DNA of 64,000 nucleotides, taken from JBCAXA01 sp038749025. Its GTDB lineage: Bacteria; Pseudomonadota; Gammaproteobacteria; Steroidobacterales; Woeseiaceae. Each line of letters opens with the position of its first letter. The stretch's first letter is position 1. The notes beneath the pieces are model-generated. The model saw only the letters and a program-made list of their open reading frames with translations. It did no database searches and was not told the origin of the DNA. The position numbers and the translations under genes were made by a program. The stretch covers positions 62,001 to 126,000 of the forward strand of contig JBCDIL010000007.1 of the NCBI GenBank assembly GCA_038749025.1. The letters are read 5' to 3'. This document shows positions 9,114 through 17,446 of this stretch, in pieces.

Positions 9114-9940
9114 CCACGCATTGCAGAGCGGAGGCAGCCTGTAGAAACAGAACTGAGTTAGGATCTCTTTATTGGTTATTGATAGAGACTTCCTCTTTGT
9201 ATGCAGCCTCCCGTGTTGCCCACCGCAGCCAGTACCGTCTGTCAGCCATACTCGCCTTATCGGCGACGCTACTGACTTGCGGTTGTAGTGAGCAAGTCGC
9301 TCCCTTTGATAGCGTTGTTGCAGAGTACGGTCGGACGCTATCGCCCGACGGGCGTATCAGTGCGTTCGTGTACCACAAAGACTCGCGTCACGGCGGTCAA
9401 TCGCAGCTCATGTTCGATTTTGTAGGATCGGGCTGTGGTTCAGGATCAGCGGCATGGCCGGAGTTTGATCTCGGCATCGAACTACATTGGGTAGATAGCA
9501 ATACGCTTGAAGTCACTTACCCGGATGGAAAGTCCTATCGGCAAAATGCGTCGGGAGACTTTCTAGTCTGTGGCGATGGCTTCGTCAGAGTGATAATGGT
9601 GCCCCGCGGGCGCGCGACACAGTCCGGGCGATCGACTACAAAGCCCACGGTCACAAATCTCACAGCGTCGCCTAGAGCAGATAAGTCGGCCTATGCGATT
9701 CGATACAACAGCCTGCGCGGAGGGATAACACAAGTCGTGATCGACTTTGAGGACACTCGTGGCTGCTCGGACAGCGCCGTCACTTTCTACGACCCTGGCG
9801 TCGATCTGCGATTGGAGTGGACTGCAGCATCTGAACTAACCGTCCATTACCCCCAAGGGGAAGTATTTGATCTTCCGCCGTGGGGAGCCTGGTCTCGCTG
9901 TGTATCCAAGACTGTCGAATTGAAGATGAAGACGAATTGA
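9110..9940 (+). CDS. Probable exported or lipoprotein with a duplicated domain
   Basis: The frame opens at an ATG overlapping the previous stop, but the hydrophobic signal (LSAILALSATLLTCGC) begins only near residue 44. The true start may therefore be a TTG near 9197. The cysteine at residue 59 could be a lipidation site, although the lipobox is poor. The rest consists of two similar halves, roughly residues 76-165 and 187-275. Each has GG followed by strands, a GC pair, D-[LV]-x-[LI]-x-[LW]-W, a [LV]-x-V-x-YPxG turn and a second cysteine exactly 45 residues after the first (C109/C154 and C219/C264). Each half probably closes one disulphide. I do not recognise the family. Confidence 0.6.
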   Translation: MTTHCRAEAACRNRTELGSLYWLLIETSSLYAASRVAHRSQYRLSAILALSATLLTCGCSEQVAPFDSVVAEYGRTLSPDGRISAFVYHKDSRHGGQSQLMFDFVGSGCGSGSAAWPEFDLGIELHWVDSNTLEVTYPDGKSYRQNASGDFLVCGDGFVRVIMVPRGRATQSGRSTTKPTVTNLTASPRADKSAYAIRYNSLRGGITQVVIDFEDTRGCSDSAVTFYDPGVDLRLEWTAASELTVHYPQGEVFDLPPWGAWSRCVSKTVELKMKTN

Positions 9941-9978
9941 GTTGCGTTCTCTCAGTAGGCGCTATCCGGAAACGAGAC

Positions 9979-10320
9979 GTGACAAACAGTCGAGACACTC
10001 CAAACGGTGACGAAGTTTCGCCGCGCGATTTCGCCTCTATGTTACTCGATGAATTGCGAAAGACCGGCGATCCCGATGTCGGCTTGGCCATAGCTTACTC
10101 GCTTCTGGGTCATGGGCCGGATTTCGACGTCGACTTACTGCTTGAGTTGATTGAATGTATTCTGGAGCTCAGCAACGCCGCTGGATCGAATGACTCAAAG
10201 CGTTTTCTGGAAGATGACTGGCCGCAGTTGAAACTTTTGCGCAGCAAAAGACTGACCAGAAAGAAGGAAAACCAGGTCAGGTCCCTACGTGATCCCCCGG
10301 ATTCGAAAGAAGACGAATGA
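9979..10320 (+). CDS. Hypothetical acidic helical protein
   Basis: About 113 residues from a GTG at 9979, with GGAAACGAG just upstream. The frame is open from 9880, overlapping the previous gene. The sequence is acidic and helical (ASMLLDELRKTGDPDVGLAI, VDLLLELIECILELS) and ends in a highly charged tail. No domain is recognised. The TGA at 10318 is followed in the same frame, without any further stop, by the next helical segment. The two may once have been one gene. Confidence 0.4.
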   Translation: MTNSRDTPNGDEVSPRDFASMLLDELRKTGDPDVGLAIAYSLLGHGPDFDVDLLLELIECILELSNAAGSNDSKRFLEDDWPQLKLLRSKRLTRKKENQVRSLRDPPDSKEDE

Positions 10321-10353
10321 GAGAGATACATTAAAAGAGACGAAGCGGAGACT

Positions 10354-10572
10354 TTGGTTCATGCCCTACGCGGCGCTCTGACCGATCTCGAACACGCAAT
10401 GTTAGTAACGTCGAAATTCGAAGACACTAACGAATCGACGAGCGTCATTGAGCTCTTGAGAAACTGTAGTGCCGATCTGATCGCACATATTTTGGCGCCG
10501 ATATTTGAAGCCTACCCAGATTTGCAACCGGAGTCACTAGTGCTGAGTGAGCGGGACACGCCTACGCAATAG
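10354..10572 (+). CDS. Hypothetical helical protein, possibly the 3' half of the previous gene
   Basis: A 72-residue frame that can start at TTG 10354, or upstream at ATT 10330. It continues the reading frame of the preceding gene after its TGA. It is helical and acidic (VHALRGALTDLEHAML, VIELLRNCSADLIAHILAPI). There is no ATG and no well-spaced ribosome binding site, which argues for a fragment separated by a nonsense mutation, or for stop-codon readthrough, rather than an independent gene. Confidence 0.35.
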   Translation: MVHALRGALTDLEHAMLVTSKFEDTNESTSVIELLRNCSADLIAHILAPIFEAYPDLQPESLVLSERDTPTQ

Positions 10573-10758
10573 GTCTATTACGACACCGAACTCTTCTCCT
10601 TCATTTCGTGGTGTCAATCAATTCGGGCATTGGCATCCCGACATGCTATCTTGGTGTTCTGAATGCATCTTGCGGTTTGTATCCGTCAATCGTTCATGAA
10701 GTCCTTAACGGAGTTTCCGACAACGAAAGATCAGAGTCCGACTTCTGGAGACTGAGCT

Positions 10759-11652
10759 GTGGCACGACACGCTACCTTACTTAGCGTAGTAGGTTGTTTT
10801 TTCATTGCCGGCGATCTAACTGCCGCACCAAACTATGAGCAGCTAGTTAGGGAGGCCTATAAGTCCCCTCAGTCCTACGACGGAGAGGCTGTCGATCGAC
10901 TCGTTGCTCTTGGTCCAGACGCCGTACCCGCAATCGGTTACGCCTTAGGGCGAGGCGTCGATTTTCCCATGGTTTTGGTTGTCGCACTTGGCCGTATCGG
11001 ATCGGAACAAGGCATGGGAGCACTGCTAACCTTTCTAGATTCGCGGTCACCCTTTGTAGAGAGTGATGCGCTCACTATCGTGTCTATTCTTGCGCTAAAA
11101 GGTGTCAACAATCCCGGGGCCTGCCAGCCGCTATCTGTGATTCTTGATGACATCGTCGTTGATCCACACACAAGGCTGGCGGCTGCTAGAAGCCTTTCGA
11201 AGTTATGCGCATCGGAGCACGCACAAGATTTTATCCTCAATGCCTACGACGCAATGATCGACCATCAAATACAGCGTGAATCGCTCTATTTTCACGAAGA
11301 AGTTCTGCTGGGCCTGATCGACGTTAATAACACCAGGTCACAGAGACGTCTTATTGAAGTTCTTCGGCATGAAGGAAGCGTACGCATATACGTTCCAATC
11401 ATCGAGCACTTGGCAACTCGTCGTGGGAACGCGGTAGAGAGCATTTTTCTTGAAGTGCTGGACAAGAAACGTATGCATGAGTATCCGATTAGGGTGGCTG
11501 CCGCTCAGGGCTTGAGCGAAATGAGAATGACGTCAGCGTTGGTTTTGGAATCTATAGTGGTCGCATTGCAGCAAGAGGGGGAGCGCGACCAATGGCCCGA
11601 GTTCATAGTTGGCAAGCTCGATGCATTGGTACCGAATCCGGTTTTGGAATAG
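10759..11652 (+). CDS. Exported HEAT-repeat protein
   Basis: The 297-residue product starts at GTG 10759, with GGAG 8 bases upstream (10747-10750). Residues 1-22 form a signal peptide (LLSVVGCFFIAGDLTAAP). The mature part consists of paired helices of the HEAT type (LVALGPDAVPAIGYALGRG, VALGRIGSEQGMGALLTFLD, LRHEGSVRIYVPIIEHLATR). Such solenoids are protein-binding scaffolds in the periplasm or envelope. No enzymatic motif is visible. It stands alone with about 190 bases of empty DNA before it and is not in an obvious operon. Confidence 0.7.
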   Translation: MARHATLLSVVGCFFIAGDLTAAPNYEQLVREAYKSPQSYDGEAVDRLVALGPDAVPAIGYALGRGVDFPMVLVVALGRIGSEQGMGALLTFLDSRSPFVESDALTIVSILALKGVNNPGACQPLSVILDDIVVDPHTRLAAARSLSKLCASEHAQDFILNAYDAMIDHQIQRESLYFHEEVLLGLIDVNNTRSQRRLIEVLRHEGSVRIYVPIIEHLATRRGNAVESIFLEVLDKKRMHEYPIRVAAAQGLSEMRMTSALVLESIVVALQQEGERDQWPEFIVGKLDALVPNPVLE

Positions 11653-11811
11653 CTCGTTGTGAGCGACTGATTTGCTATGCTTTTTGGATCATCCAGAAAC
11701 AGAATAAATGTCTCCTTATGGCCGAACCCGATTGCGATCGCTTATTCGCCAGATAACGCAGTATGAACCATCATTAAACAAGAAAAGTTGCAGCACGTTA
11801 ATGGAGTACTT

Positions 11812-12393
11812 GTGACAGATAGAAAAGTAGGTAGACGAGATGTACTGACCGCCAGCTTGTCCGCCGCGTGTTTCTCGGCGGTTGCGGCTTGCGGCAAAGC
11901 CCGAGCGGATGCCCAACATCAGCCCGCGCTCTATAGGACACAAGACCCTTCGGAATTAAAGACGGCAGCAGCAACGATACTGGCGCTGGATGTTCACGGC
12001 GTTTTGGCGACAGTCGATACTAACGGAATGCCACGATTACGATCGATGTCAGTAGATGCATCGGATGACTTTGAACGGTTTTGGATGGCGACTCGACCCG
12101 GCAGCAGGAAACTGGATCAAATCGCCGCTAATGAAAAGGCGACACTTCATTTCGTCGATACGGAGCAGTGGGGATACGTCACCTTCATGGGGACGATTGC
12201 CAGTTACACCGAGCCTAGTGTTATCGATGAGCATTTCTTTTTCTACGACGAGCTTAAGGAACAACTATTCCCTGAGTATCCGGACGATGTAGTGATGCTT
12301 GCGTTATCAACTGAGTGGCTGGAAATCGCCGGCAGAGGCGTCAATGTAAGGCCGTCGACCTGGCAGCCTCAGGGAACACCAGTATCGGGCTGA
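11812..12393 (+). CDS. Tat-exported pyridoxamine-phosphate-oxidase-fold protein
   Basis: From GTG 11812 (GGAG 5 bases upstream) the product is 193 residues. It begins with a twin-arginine signal (GRRDVLTASLSAACFSAVAAC) that ends in a possible lipid cysteine. The mature domain has the split-barrel pattern of general-stress-protein-26-like flavoproteins: VLATVDTNGMPRLRSMSV, then FWMATRPGSRKLDQI, then ATLHFVD and YVTFMGTIASY. Members bind FMN or F420. Tat export fits a protein folded around a flavin in the cytoplasm. The reductant and substrate are unknown. Confidence 0.8.
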   Translation: MTDRKVGRRDVLTASLSAACFSAVAACGKARADAQHQPALYRTQDPSELKTAAATILALDVHGVLATVDTNGMPRLRSMSVDASDDFERFWMATRPGSRKLDQIAANEKATLHFVDTEQWGYVTFMGTIASYTEPSVIDEHFFFYDELKEQLFPEYPDDVVMLALSTEWLEIAGRGVNVRPSTWQPQGTPVSG

Positions 12394-12711
12394 ACGGCTG
12401 CCTATGGCCGACTCCGACGGTATAAGTCGAGCGTTTGCCATTGGTTAAGGGCGGACCCTCTCCGACCGCTCGCTAGTCGACACAGTGCGGCAGACTATCG
12501 CTGAATCCGCGGCCCAAGTTCATGTTCAAACCACGGTGACTTCGTGTTGGCGAAGTTCCCAAAAGGCAAGACTCAGATCTTCTCGTGGCGCGATCCGATT
12601 GACGGCATGAACCGCACTTAGAATCGCACGTTCATAACTTGTAAGATGGACGGCACGCCAGCACCGATCGTCGATTCGACGGCACGTACAACTGACAACA
12701 CGGGGAAAACC
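12394..12711 (+). other. Intergenic stretch without a supported gene
   Basis: Short frames exist on both strands, but none has a plausible ribosome binding site or recognisable product. An in-frame extension of the next gene to an ATG at 12646 is possible but less likely than the start at 12712. Confidence 0.5.
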
Positions 12712-13845
12712 ATGCCAGTCCTTACCACCCACGTTGGATCGCTTCCTCGGACTCAAGAGGTCGTGGATTTTCTGTTCGCACGCGAACGAGGCGAGGACTA
12801 TGATCAGGCGCAGTTCGACGCGACAATGACAAAGGCCGTCGACGAGAATGTACGCCGCCAGGTCGAAGCCGGTGTGGACATTGTCAGCGATGGCGAAGCC
12901 TCAAAGATCTCGTACTCCACCTACGTTAAGGATCGCTACACGGGTTTCTCTGGCGACAGCCCACGCAACGCGCCCGCCGACCTCAAGCTCTTTCCGAGCT
13001 ATATGCAACGGCTGGCCAGTAGCGGTGGGACAGCGACCTATTCCCGCCCCCAATGCACCGGTGAGATTCGAACGCTCGGCCACGACGAACTCAATAGAGA
13101 CATTGCCAACCTCAAGCGGGCAATGGAAAAGCACGGTGTCCAGCGCGGGTTCATGAATGCGGCTTCGCCCGGTGTGGTTGCCCTGTTCCTTCCCAATCAA
13201 CATTACCCGTCTCGCGAATCCTATCTGGAAGCATTGGCCGATGCGCTGAAGGCCGAGTACGAGACCATCGTCGCTGCGGGGCTGGATGTGCAACTGGATT
13301 GCCCGGATCTGGCCTTATCGCGCCAAATGCTGTTCTCGGAGTTATCGGACGACGAGTTCATCAAGATCGCCGAAGTGAACGTCGAGGTCATGAACCATGC
13401 TCTGCGCGAGGTGCCGCGGGAGAAGGTTCGCGTGCACGCCTGCTGGGGTAACTACGAAGGCCCGCATGTTCTGGATCTACCGATGGATAAAGTATTTGCC
13501 ACGTTGATGTCGATCGACGCCAAATACCTGTCGTTCGAAAACGCGAACCCGCGCCATGGGCATGAGTGGAAGGTATTCCGCGATCGTGCGGACGAGATTC
13601 CGGGCGACAAGGTGCTGTTGCCCGGCGTTATCGACACGACCACGAACTTCGTCGAGCATCCCGAGCTGGTTGCCGACCGAATTGCACACTTCACCGACAT
13701 TGTCGGCGAAAACCGCGTGATCGCCAGTACCGATTGCGGCTTTGGAACCTTTGCCGGTTACGGCGCCGTCGATCCTGAAATTGCTTATGCCAAGCTCGAC
13801 GCGATGTCCGAGGGCGCGTCTCTGCAAGCGGTAGAGACGGCGTAA
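12712..13845 (+). CDS. MetE C-terminal-like cobalamin-independent methyltransferase
   Basis: The 377-residue protein begins MPVLTTHVGSLPRT, the hallmark opening of the stand-alone catalytic half of methionine synthase II and related alkyl transferases. The zinc ligands are visible: HAC within RVHACWGNYEG (His and Cys), and the last Cys in STDCGFGTFAGY. An E-rich segment (LSFENANPRHGHEW) supplies the middle ligand. The ATG at 12712 has GGGGA about 8 bases before it. These proteins transfer methyl or alkyl groups to thiols. Without the N-terminal folate-binding half this is probably not canonical MetE and may act on another thiol or alkyl donor. The gene stands alone. Confidence 0.85.
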   Translation: MPVLTTHVGSLPRTQEVVDFLFARERGEDYDQAQFDATMTKAVDENVRRQVEAGVDIVSDGEASKISYSTYVKDRYTGFSGDSPRNAPADLKLFPSYMQRLASSGGTATYSRPQCTGEIRTLGHDELNRDIANLKRAMEKHGVQRGFMNAASPGVVALFLPNQHYPSRESYLEALADALKAEYETIVAAGLDVQLDCPDLALSRQMLFSELSDDEFIKIAEVNVEVMNHALREVPREKVRVHACWGNYEGPHVLDLPMDKVFATLMSIDAKYLSFENANPRHGHEWKVFRDRADEIPGDKVLLPGVIDTTTNFVEHPELVADRIAHFTDIVGENRVIASTDCGFGTFAGYGAVDPEIAYAKLDAMSEGASLQAVETA

Positions 13846-14191
13846 ACGCTGAGGCCGATCGAGCGCCGATAGAAACGGCATAGAACCCACGAACCGATCG
13901 GCGCCGCGAATACGGCCTCGATTCATCGTCGGCCGCTAGCGGATCGGCGCTCTGTTCTGTCGCCGGACTGAGCGGTTGTTAAATCGGCCCGTGTTCGGTA
14001 TTGCTGAGATCGGCACCAACAGACGGTTCGGGGCCGGTAAATTCATAGGTCGTCGCAGAATCCTTAAAAGAGATGTTGGGTGCGAGGCCAAATGGCGAAA
14101 ACGTGCCGGTACCGACCCCTATGCATGGACTCCCCCAACCCAGCGGTCTAGGTGGGAGGTCGACCAAAACCCTAGGGAGCGTCCTTACAGG
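13846..14191. other. Intergenic stretch, no supported gene
   Basis: A 62-codon frame on the minus strand (13979-14167) reads GTGTFSPFGLAPNISF near its middle, but it has no ribosome binding site and no recognisable family. I see nothing else in this stretch. It abuts the transposase remnant and may include the outer end of that decayed element. Confidence 0.4.
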
Positions 14192-14437
14192 TGTTTTTCA
14201 ACAACAGTCGGGGGCGACTTAGCAAAGAACGCCATTCATAGCTCCGCCGTGAACAGCAGGGGCCAGGAGCATTCAAACCGCGCGCTCACACGCAAGCAGT
14301 TTGCCGAGCTCCTCGGCACCCAAAAAACAACACTGATTGCCTATAAGTCTTGCCCGACGGCGCACTACTGGGCGCGTGCCGCAGAACGGCACGGGCACGA
14401 ACGCGTCGGAATTCTGGTCAACGAATGTGTTTGTTAG
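14192..14437 (+). pseudogene. N-terminal remnant of an IS110/IS1111-type transposase
   Basis: The frame contains TTVGGDLAKNAIHSSAVN, then LTRKQFAELLGTQKTTLIAY, then SCPTAHYWARAAERHGHE. This aligns step by step with the start of IS1111-type transposases: TTVGIDLAKN with the first catalytic aspartate, LxRKQFxEF and ESCATAHYWAR. The frame ends about 25 residues later at 14437, before the KNDxxDAEA motif, and there is no start codon in the expected position. It is a decayed 5' fragment. It is not closely similar to the intact transposase at 7508, so it records a separate insertion. Confidence 0.8.
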
Positions 14438-14511
14438 ACTGCGGACGCCATAAACATGACAGCCGTTCAGATTTCTGAGTTGTTCGCGCAACACCAAGTT
14501 GTGATTCCGAG

Positions 14512-15030
14512 TTGACCGTCGACGCCAACAAACTAATTGCAGCGATAGAGACCGAACTTGATCAGGTCTCTGATCCACGCGTTGTCCAACATATTCGCTC
14601 ACTGATGGTTGTCCCGTCTATTGTCATGCGACCGTGGGATTACGGCGAGCCAGATACCGAGTACCCATGCTGGTCAGTGCTCGAACACCAAAAGTCGAAC
14701 ACCGGTATCGCGTTCTCAGACTACGGCTTCGGTCCCAGTTACCCATGGGGTTTGGTGACCCTGGAAGGCCCAAAAGACAGTTTGTCGATGGGCATGGACT
14801 GCGCTTGGTATCCATGCTTCGTCGAAGCGTACTTTGAATCGTTTGCGAGTGCTGATCTGCCGATTTGGCGCGTGTTTAGGTCCGGAGACGATACGTACCC
14901 CGGCGAACCGATTTCCGATGAGTCGGATTGGGGTTCAACGTGGGCCGCGGTCTATCGGTTACGGGAAGAAGACAAAAATCGTAAGTACAACTGCCACCAC
15001 TCCGTCACGTATTTCCACCCTCCGGAATAA
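14512..15030 (+). CDS. Hypothetical protein, 172 residues, TTG start
   Basis: The product is soluble and rich in aromatic residues (PWDYGEPDTEYPCWSVLEH, FSDYGFGPSYPWGLVTLEG, SMGMDCAWYPCFVEAYFES). The composition suggests a compact alpha/beta protein. I do not recognise the family. It resembles cytoplasmic proteins found in accessory regions near transposase remnants, some of which are immunity proteins, but there is no toxin nearby. TTG at 14512 is the only reasonable start for the full frame. Confidence 0.6.
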   Translation: MTVDANKLIAAIETELDQVSDPRVVQHIRSLMVVPSIVMRPWDYGEPDTEYPCWSVLEHQKSNTGIAFSDYGFGPSYPWGLVTLEGPKDSLSMGMDCAWYPCFVEAYFESFASADLPIWRVFRSGDDTYPGEPISDESDWGSTWAAVYRLREEDKNRKYNCHHSVTYFHPPE

Positions 15031-15199
15031 CTGCTATTTGCCCTTAGCGGAACGTAGAGGGGTTAGTTGTTGGTGGTGCGCTAACCAATTGGCAGAAGGG
15101 GTCGCCGGCGACCACACCAGCGCATCCGGCCCGCTACAGCAAGCCAATACGTAACCACGACGCCGTGTGCAGCGCGACCTAGAATCCAACGCCTAGCGC

Positions 15200-16351
15200 T
15201 CAAGCATTCAGTGCTTTCGGCAGCGCCCGACAAAACCGCTCGACATCTTCAATCCTGCCCATCGAGACACGGCTCCAGTTTGTGTAGTCCATGTACGCGC
15301 CACGAATTAGAACGCCCTGCTCCGCCAGTCGCTTTTGCAACGTATTGGCATCCTGGCCGCTGTTGAAATAGACGAAATTTCCGCTTGACGGCAGAGCGCG
15401 AAGGTCCAGTGCACGTAAACGACTCATGACCATCTCGCGAGCCTCGACGATCCGATTCCGCGAACGCGTCATAAACCCAACATCGTCATGACACCCGATC
15501 GCTGCGGCGAGACTGGTGCCGGCCATCCACGACATTTTCGCTCGGCGAATCTTGCTGGCTGCTTCGGCCGACGATACGGTGTAGCCGACCCGGATACCGG
15601 CCATCCCGTAAAGCTTCGAGAAGGTCCGCGAGACAATGACGTTATGACCGGCCCGAATAAGGTCGATGCAACTGTGATGCTCGGGATTGTCGGTAAGCTC
15701 CATGTACGCCTCGTCGACCACCACCGTGGTTTTGGCCGCCATCCGCCTTACTGCCGACTTTAATGTGCCCGTGTCGCTTAAGACGCCTGTTGGGTTGTTT
15801 GGGTTGCAGACCTGCACGAGCGCTGTCTCCGTGTCGACTATTCGCTCTAACGCCGTGTAGTCGATACCGAGGTTCTCATCCATAGGGGCCCTAACGATAT
15901 TGGCGAGACCAAGGCGGTTGGCATACATCACCGTTGCATCGAAAAACAACCGCGGCGTAACGATGTTGCCCTGTTGACCGTAGAGGACGGCGACGGCTGA
16001 TAGCGCTTCGGCGGAACCTGTCGATAACGCAATCTGTGTTCGCTCGACACCGTGTTGCTCAGCGATAATGCCGGTTAGCACGTTGGTCGCGCGATCGGCG
16101 TAGTAGGCACCTTTGCGCGACGCGTAATCCATCATCCGTATCGCCGATTGCGCGGGTCCATACGGGTTCTCATTGCTGTGTAGCCGAGCGACCCCGTGGG
16201 CAGGCCCGATAAGGTCGGTGCCACCCGGTAAGACTGGAAACGCTCCTAGCGCCTCCGCCTCCGCCGCCGTTTTCGGTGCCGCGCAGCCGGCGGTTAACGC
16301 CGACGCACTCGCAGCCGCCAGTAAGAAACCCCGTCGTGATGTCGTTGCCAT
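15200..16351 (-). CDS. Tat-exported HisC-like PLP aminotransferase, probable lipoprotein
   Basis: From ATG 16351 (GGGGG about 5 bases upstream) the product is 383 residues. It starts ATTSRRGFLLAAASASALTAGC, combining a twin-arginine motif (R6, R7) with a lipobox whose cysteine is residue 23. The remainder is a fold-type I aminotransferase close to histidinol-phosphate aminotransferase: NENPYGP, STGSAEAL, NPNNPTG (183-189), DEAYMEL, SRTFSKLYGMAGIRVGY with the PLP lysine at about K246, and a C-terminal arginine motif. HisC itself is cytoplasmic. An exported, lipid-anchored version must act on an amino acid or peptide outside the inner membrane. No histidine-pathway gene is nearby. Confidence 0.85.
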   Translation of the reverse strand: MATTSRRGFLLAAASASALTAGCAAPKTAAEAEALGAFPVLPGGTDLIGPAHGVARLHSNENPYGPAQSAIRMMDYASRKGAYYADRATNVLTGIIAEQHGVERTQIALSTGSAEALSAVAVLYGQQGNIVTPRLFFDATVMYANRLGLANIVRAPMDENLGIDYTALERIVDTETALVQVCNPNNPTGVLSDTGTLKSAVRRMAAKTTVVVDEAYMELTDNPEHHSCIDLIRAGHNVIVSRTFSKLYGMAGIRVGYTVSSAEAASKIRRAKMSWMAGTSLAAAIGCHDDVGFMTRSRNRIVEAREMVMSRLRALDLRALPSSGNFVYFNSGQDANTLQKRLAEQGVLIRGAYMDYTNWSRVSMGRIEDVERFCRALPKALNA

Positions 16352-16463
16352 TGATTGCCCCCGATCTCGGTGAGTTCCAAGCATATTGTGAACTGCGTCA
16401 CACTACCAACCGGAACCACGTCTTATGTTCGCCGCTGGCCGATAAATTTGGGGACTGCAACAG

Positions 16464-16766
16464 ATGGACACGGGGTCAGAACATTGGGCGCAGACGGCTT
16501 TTGTGCGGGATTATTTTTTCGGCACTGAGCAACAAATCGCGCATGAACTTGCCGCCCACTTGGCGCGCTACTATGTCGGAGACGAGATCACACAGTTACG
16601 ACCGGATACGGACGTTGCCAGCATGGTGAATGACTCGGTACGTCGACGAATCAACTTCGCGGATTTCACATTGGTTCGCGACCCTACCCGCTTCGATGAC
16701 CTCGATCTCAGTCAGTCCGTCTCGTTTCGTCGCCTCGTTGTCGATTATGCCGAGCGTGAGCCCTAG
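16464..16766 (+). CDS. Hypothetical protein, 100 residues
   Basis: A soluble, mixed-charge product starting at ATG 16464 with GGGGA 9 bases before it. The sequence (FVRDYFFGTEQQIAHELAAH, SFRRLVVDYAEREP) gives no domain by eye. It converges with the DUF1826 gene, 11 bases away. The good ribosome binding site supports a real gene. Confidence 0.5.
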   Translation: MDTGSEHWAQTAFVRDYFFGTEQQIAHELAAHLARYYVGDEITQLRPDTDVASMVNDSVRRRINFADFTLVRDPTRFDDLDLSQSVSFRRLVVDYAEREP

Positions 16767-16777
16767 CCGACCGGCGC

Positions 16778-17446
16778 TCAGCGACTAAAGTCGACAGTCA
16801 ACAGCAAGCGCTTACTTCCCGGCAGCAGTGCAGGCGACCGGTGGACAAGCCCAGCGTCGGCATTGCCGACCCAGGCTTCACCTTTCAACAAAGCGATATC
16901 ACCGCTTCGCAGCTGCCTGATCGCCCTTGGTACGAAAGCCACCGAACGTTCGCTCGACCCAAGGCTAGTCCGGTCAACCGCACCGTGTGGTAACCACTCA
17001 GTAGCCACGTTTCGGTAAGTTGTAATCAGCCGACACGGTACACGGTCGACATGAAACTTCGGGCACATCGCTGTCGTTAGCTCGGCCAAACGCAGCCCCG
17101 CACGCGGCAGGTCAAACAGATAGCAGAACATGTCGACAACCTCGGTGATGTCTCGACTAAGCGCCGTATCCGTGTCGACACCGAAGGCTTCGTCGAGACG
17201 CGCTTGAACATCTTTGGGCGTTACCGTCATCGTCAGGTTAAAGCCCGGCCGGTTCGCGAATAACCAGTCAACGTCTTGCTGAACCGCATTCGGCAACTCC
17301 CGTTGCCAAACGACCATATTGACATCGTCTCGATAGATGTCGCCAAGCACGCCCGCCTCATCGCCTTCGATGAACGTTCGTTGTTTCCCTGTCGCCCACG
17401 CAGCCGATCCAGTCGCGACGTTGTAAACGCCGTCAACCAGCATCAT
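16778..17446 (-). CDS. DUF1826 protein, partner of zinc GTPase
   Basis: The 222-residue protein matches the DUF1826 pattern: a WQRELP segment near residue 48, MCPKFHVDRVPCRLITTYRN in the middle (conserved Cys, His and Arg) and GDIALLKGEAW followed by HRSP near the end. DUF1826 genes are commonly next to COG0523 zinc GTPases in gammaproteobacteria. Here the start overlaps the GTPase stop in an ATGATG arrangement, so both are translated together under the same zinc-responsive control. The conserved Cys/His set suggests metal binding, but the reaction is unknown. Confidence 0.85.
   Translation of the reverse strand: MMLVDGVYNVATGSAAWATGKQRTFIEGDEAGVLGDIYRDDVNMVVWQRELPNAVQQDVDWLFANRPGFNLTMTVTPKDVQARLDEAFGVDTDTALSRDITEVVDMFCYLFDLPRAGLRLAELTTAMCPKFHVDRVPCRLITTYRNVATEWLPHGAVDRTSLGSSERSVAFVPRAIRQLRSGDIALLKGEAWVGNADAGLVHRSPALLPGSKRLLLTVDFSR

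Noticed and set aside
12646..12711. N-terminal extension of the MetE-like protein from ATG 12646
   Set aside because: The family starts directly at MPVLTTHVGSLPR, and the ATG at 12712 has a better ribosome binding site.
15200..16351. Histidine biosynthesis gene hisC
   Set aside because: The export signal and lack of other his genes argue against a biosynthetic role.
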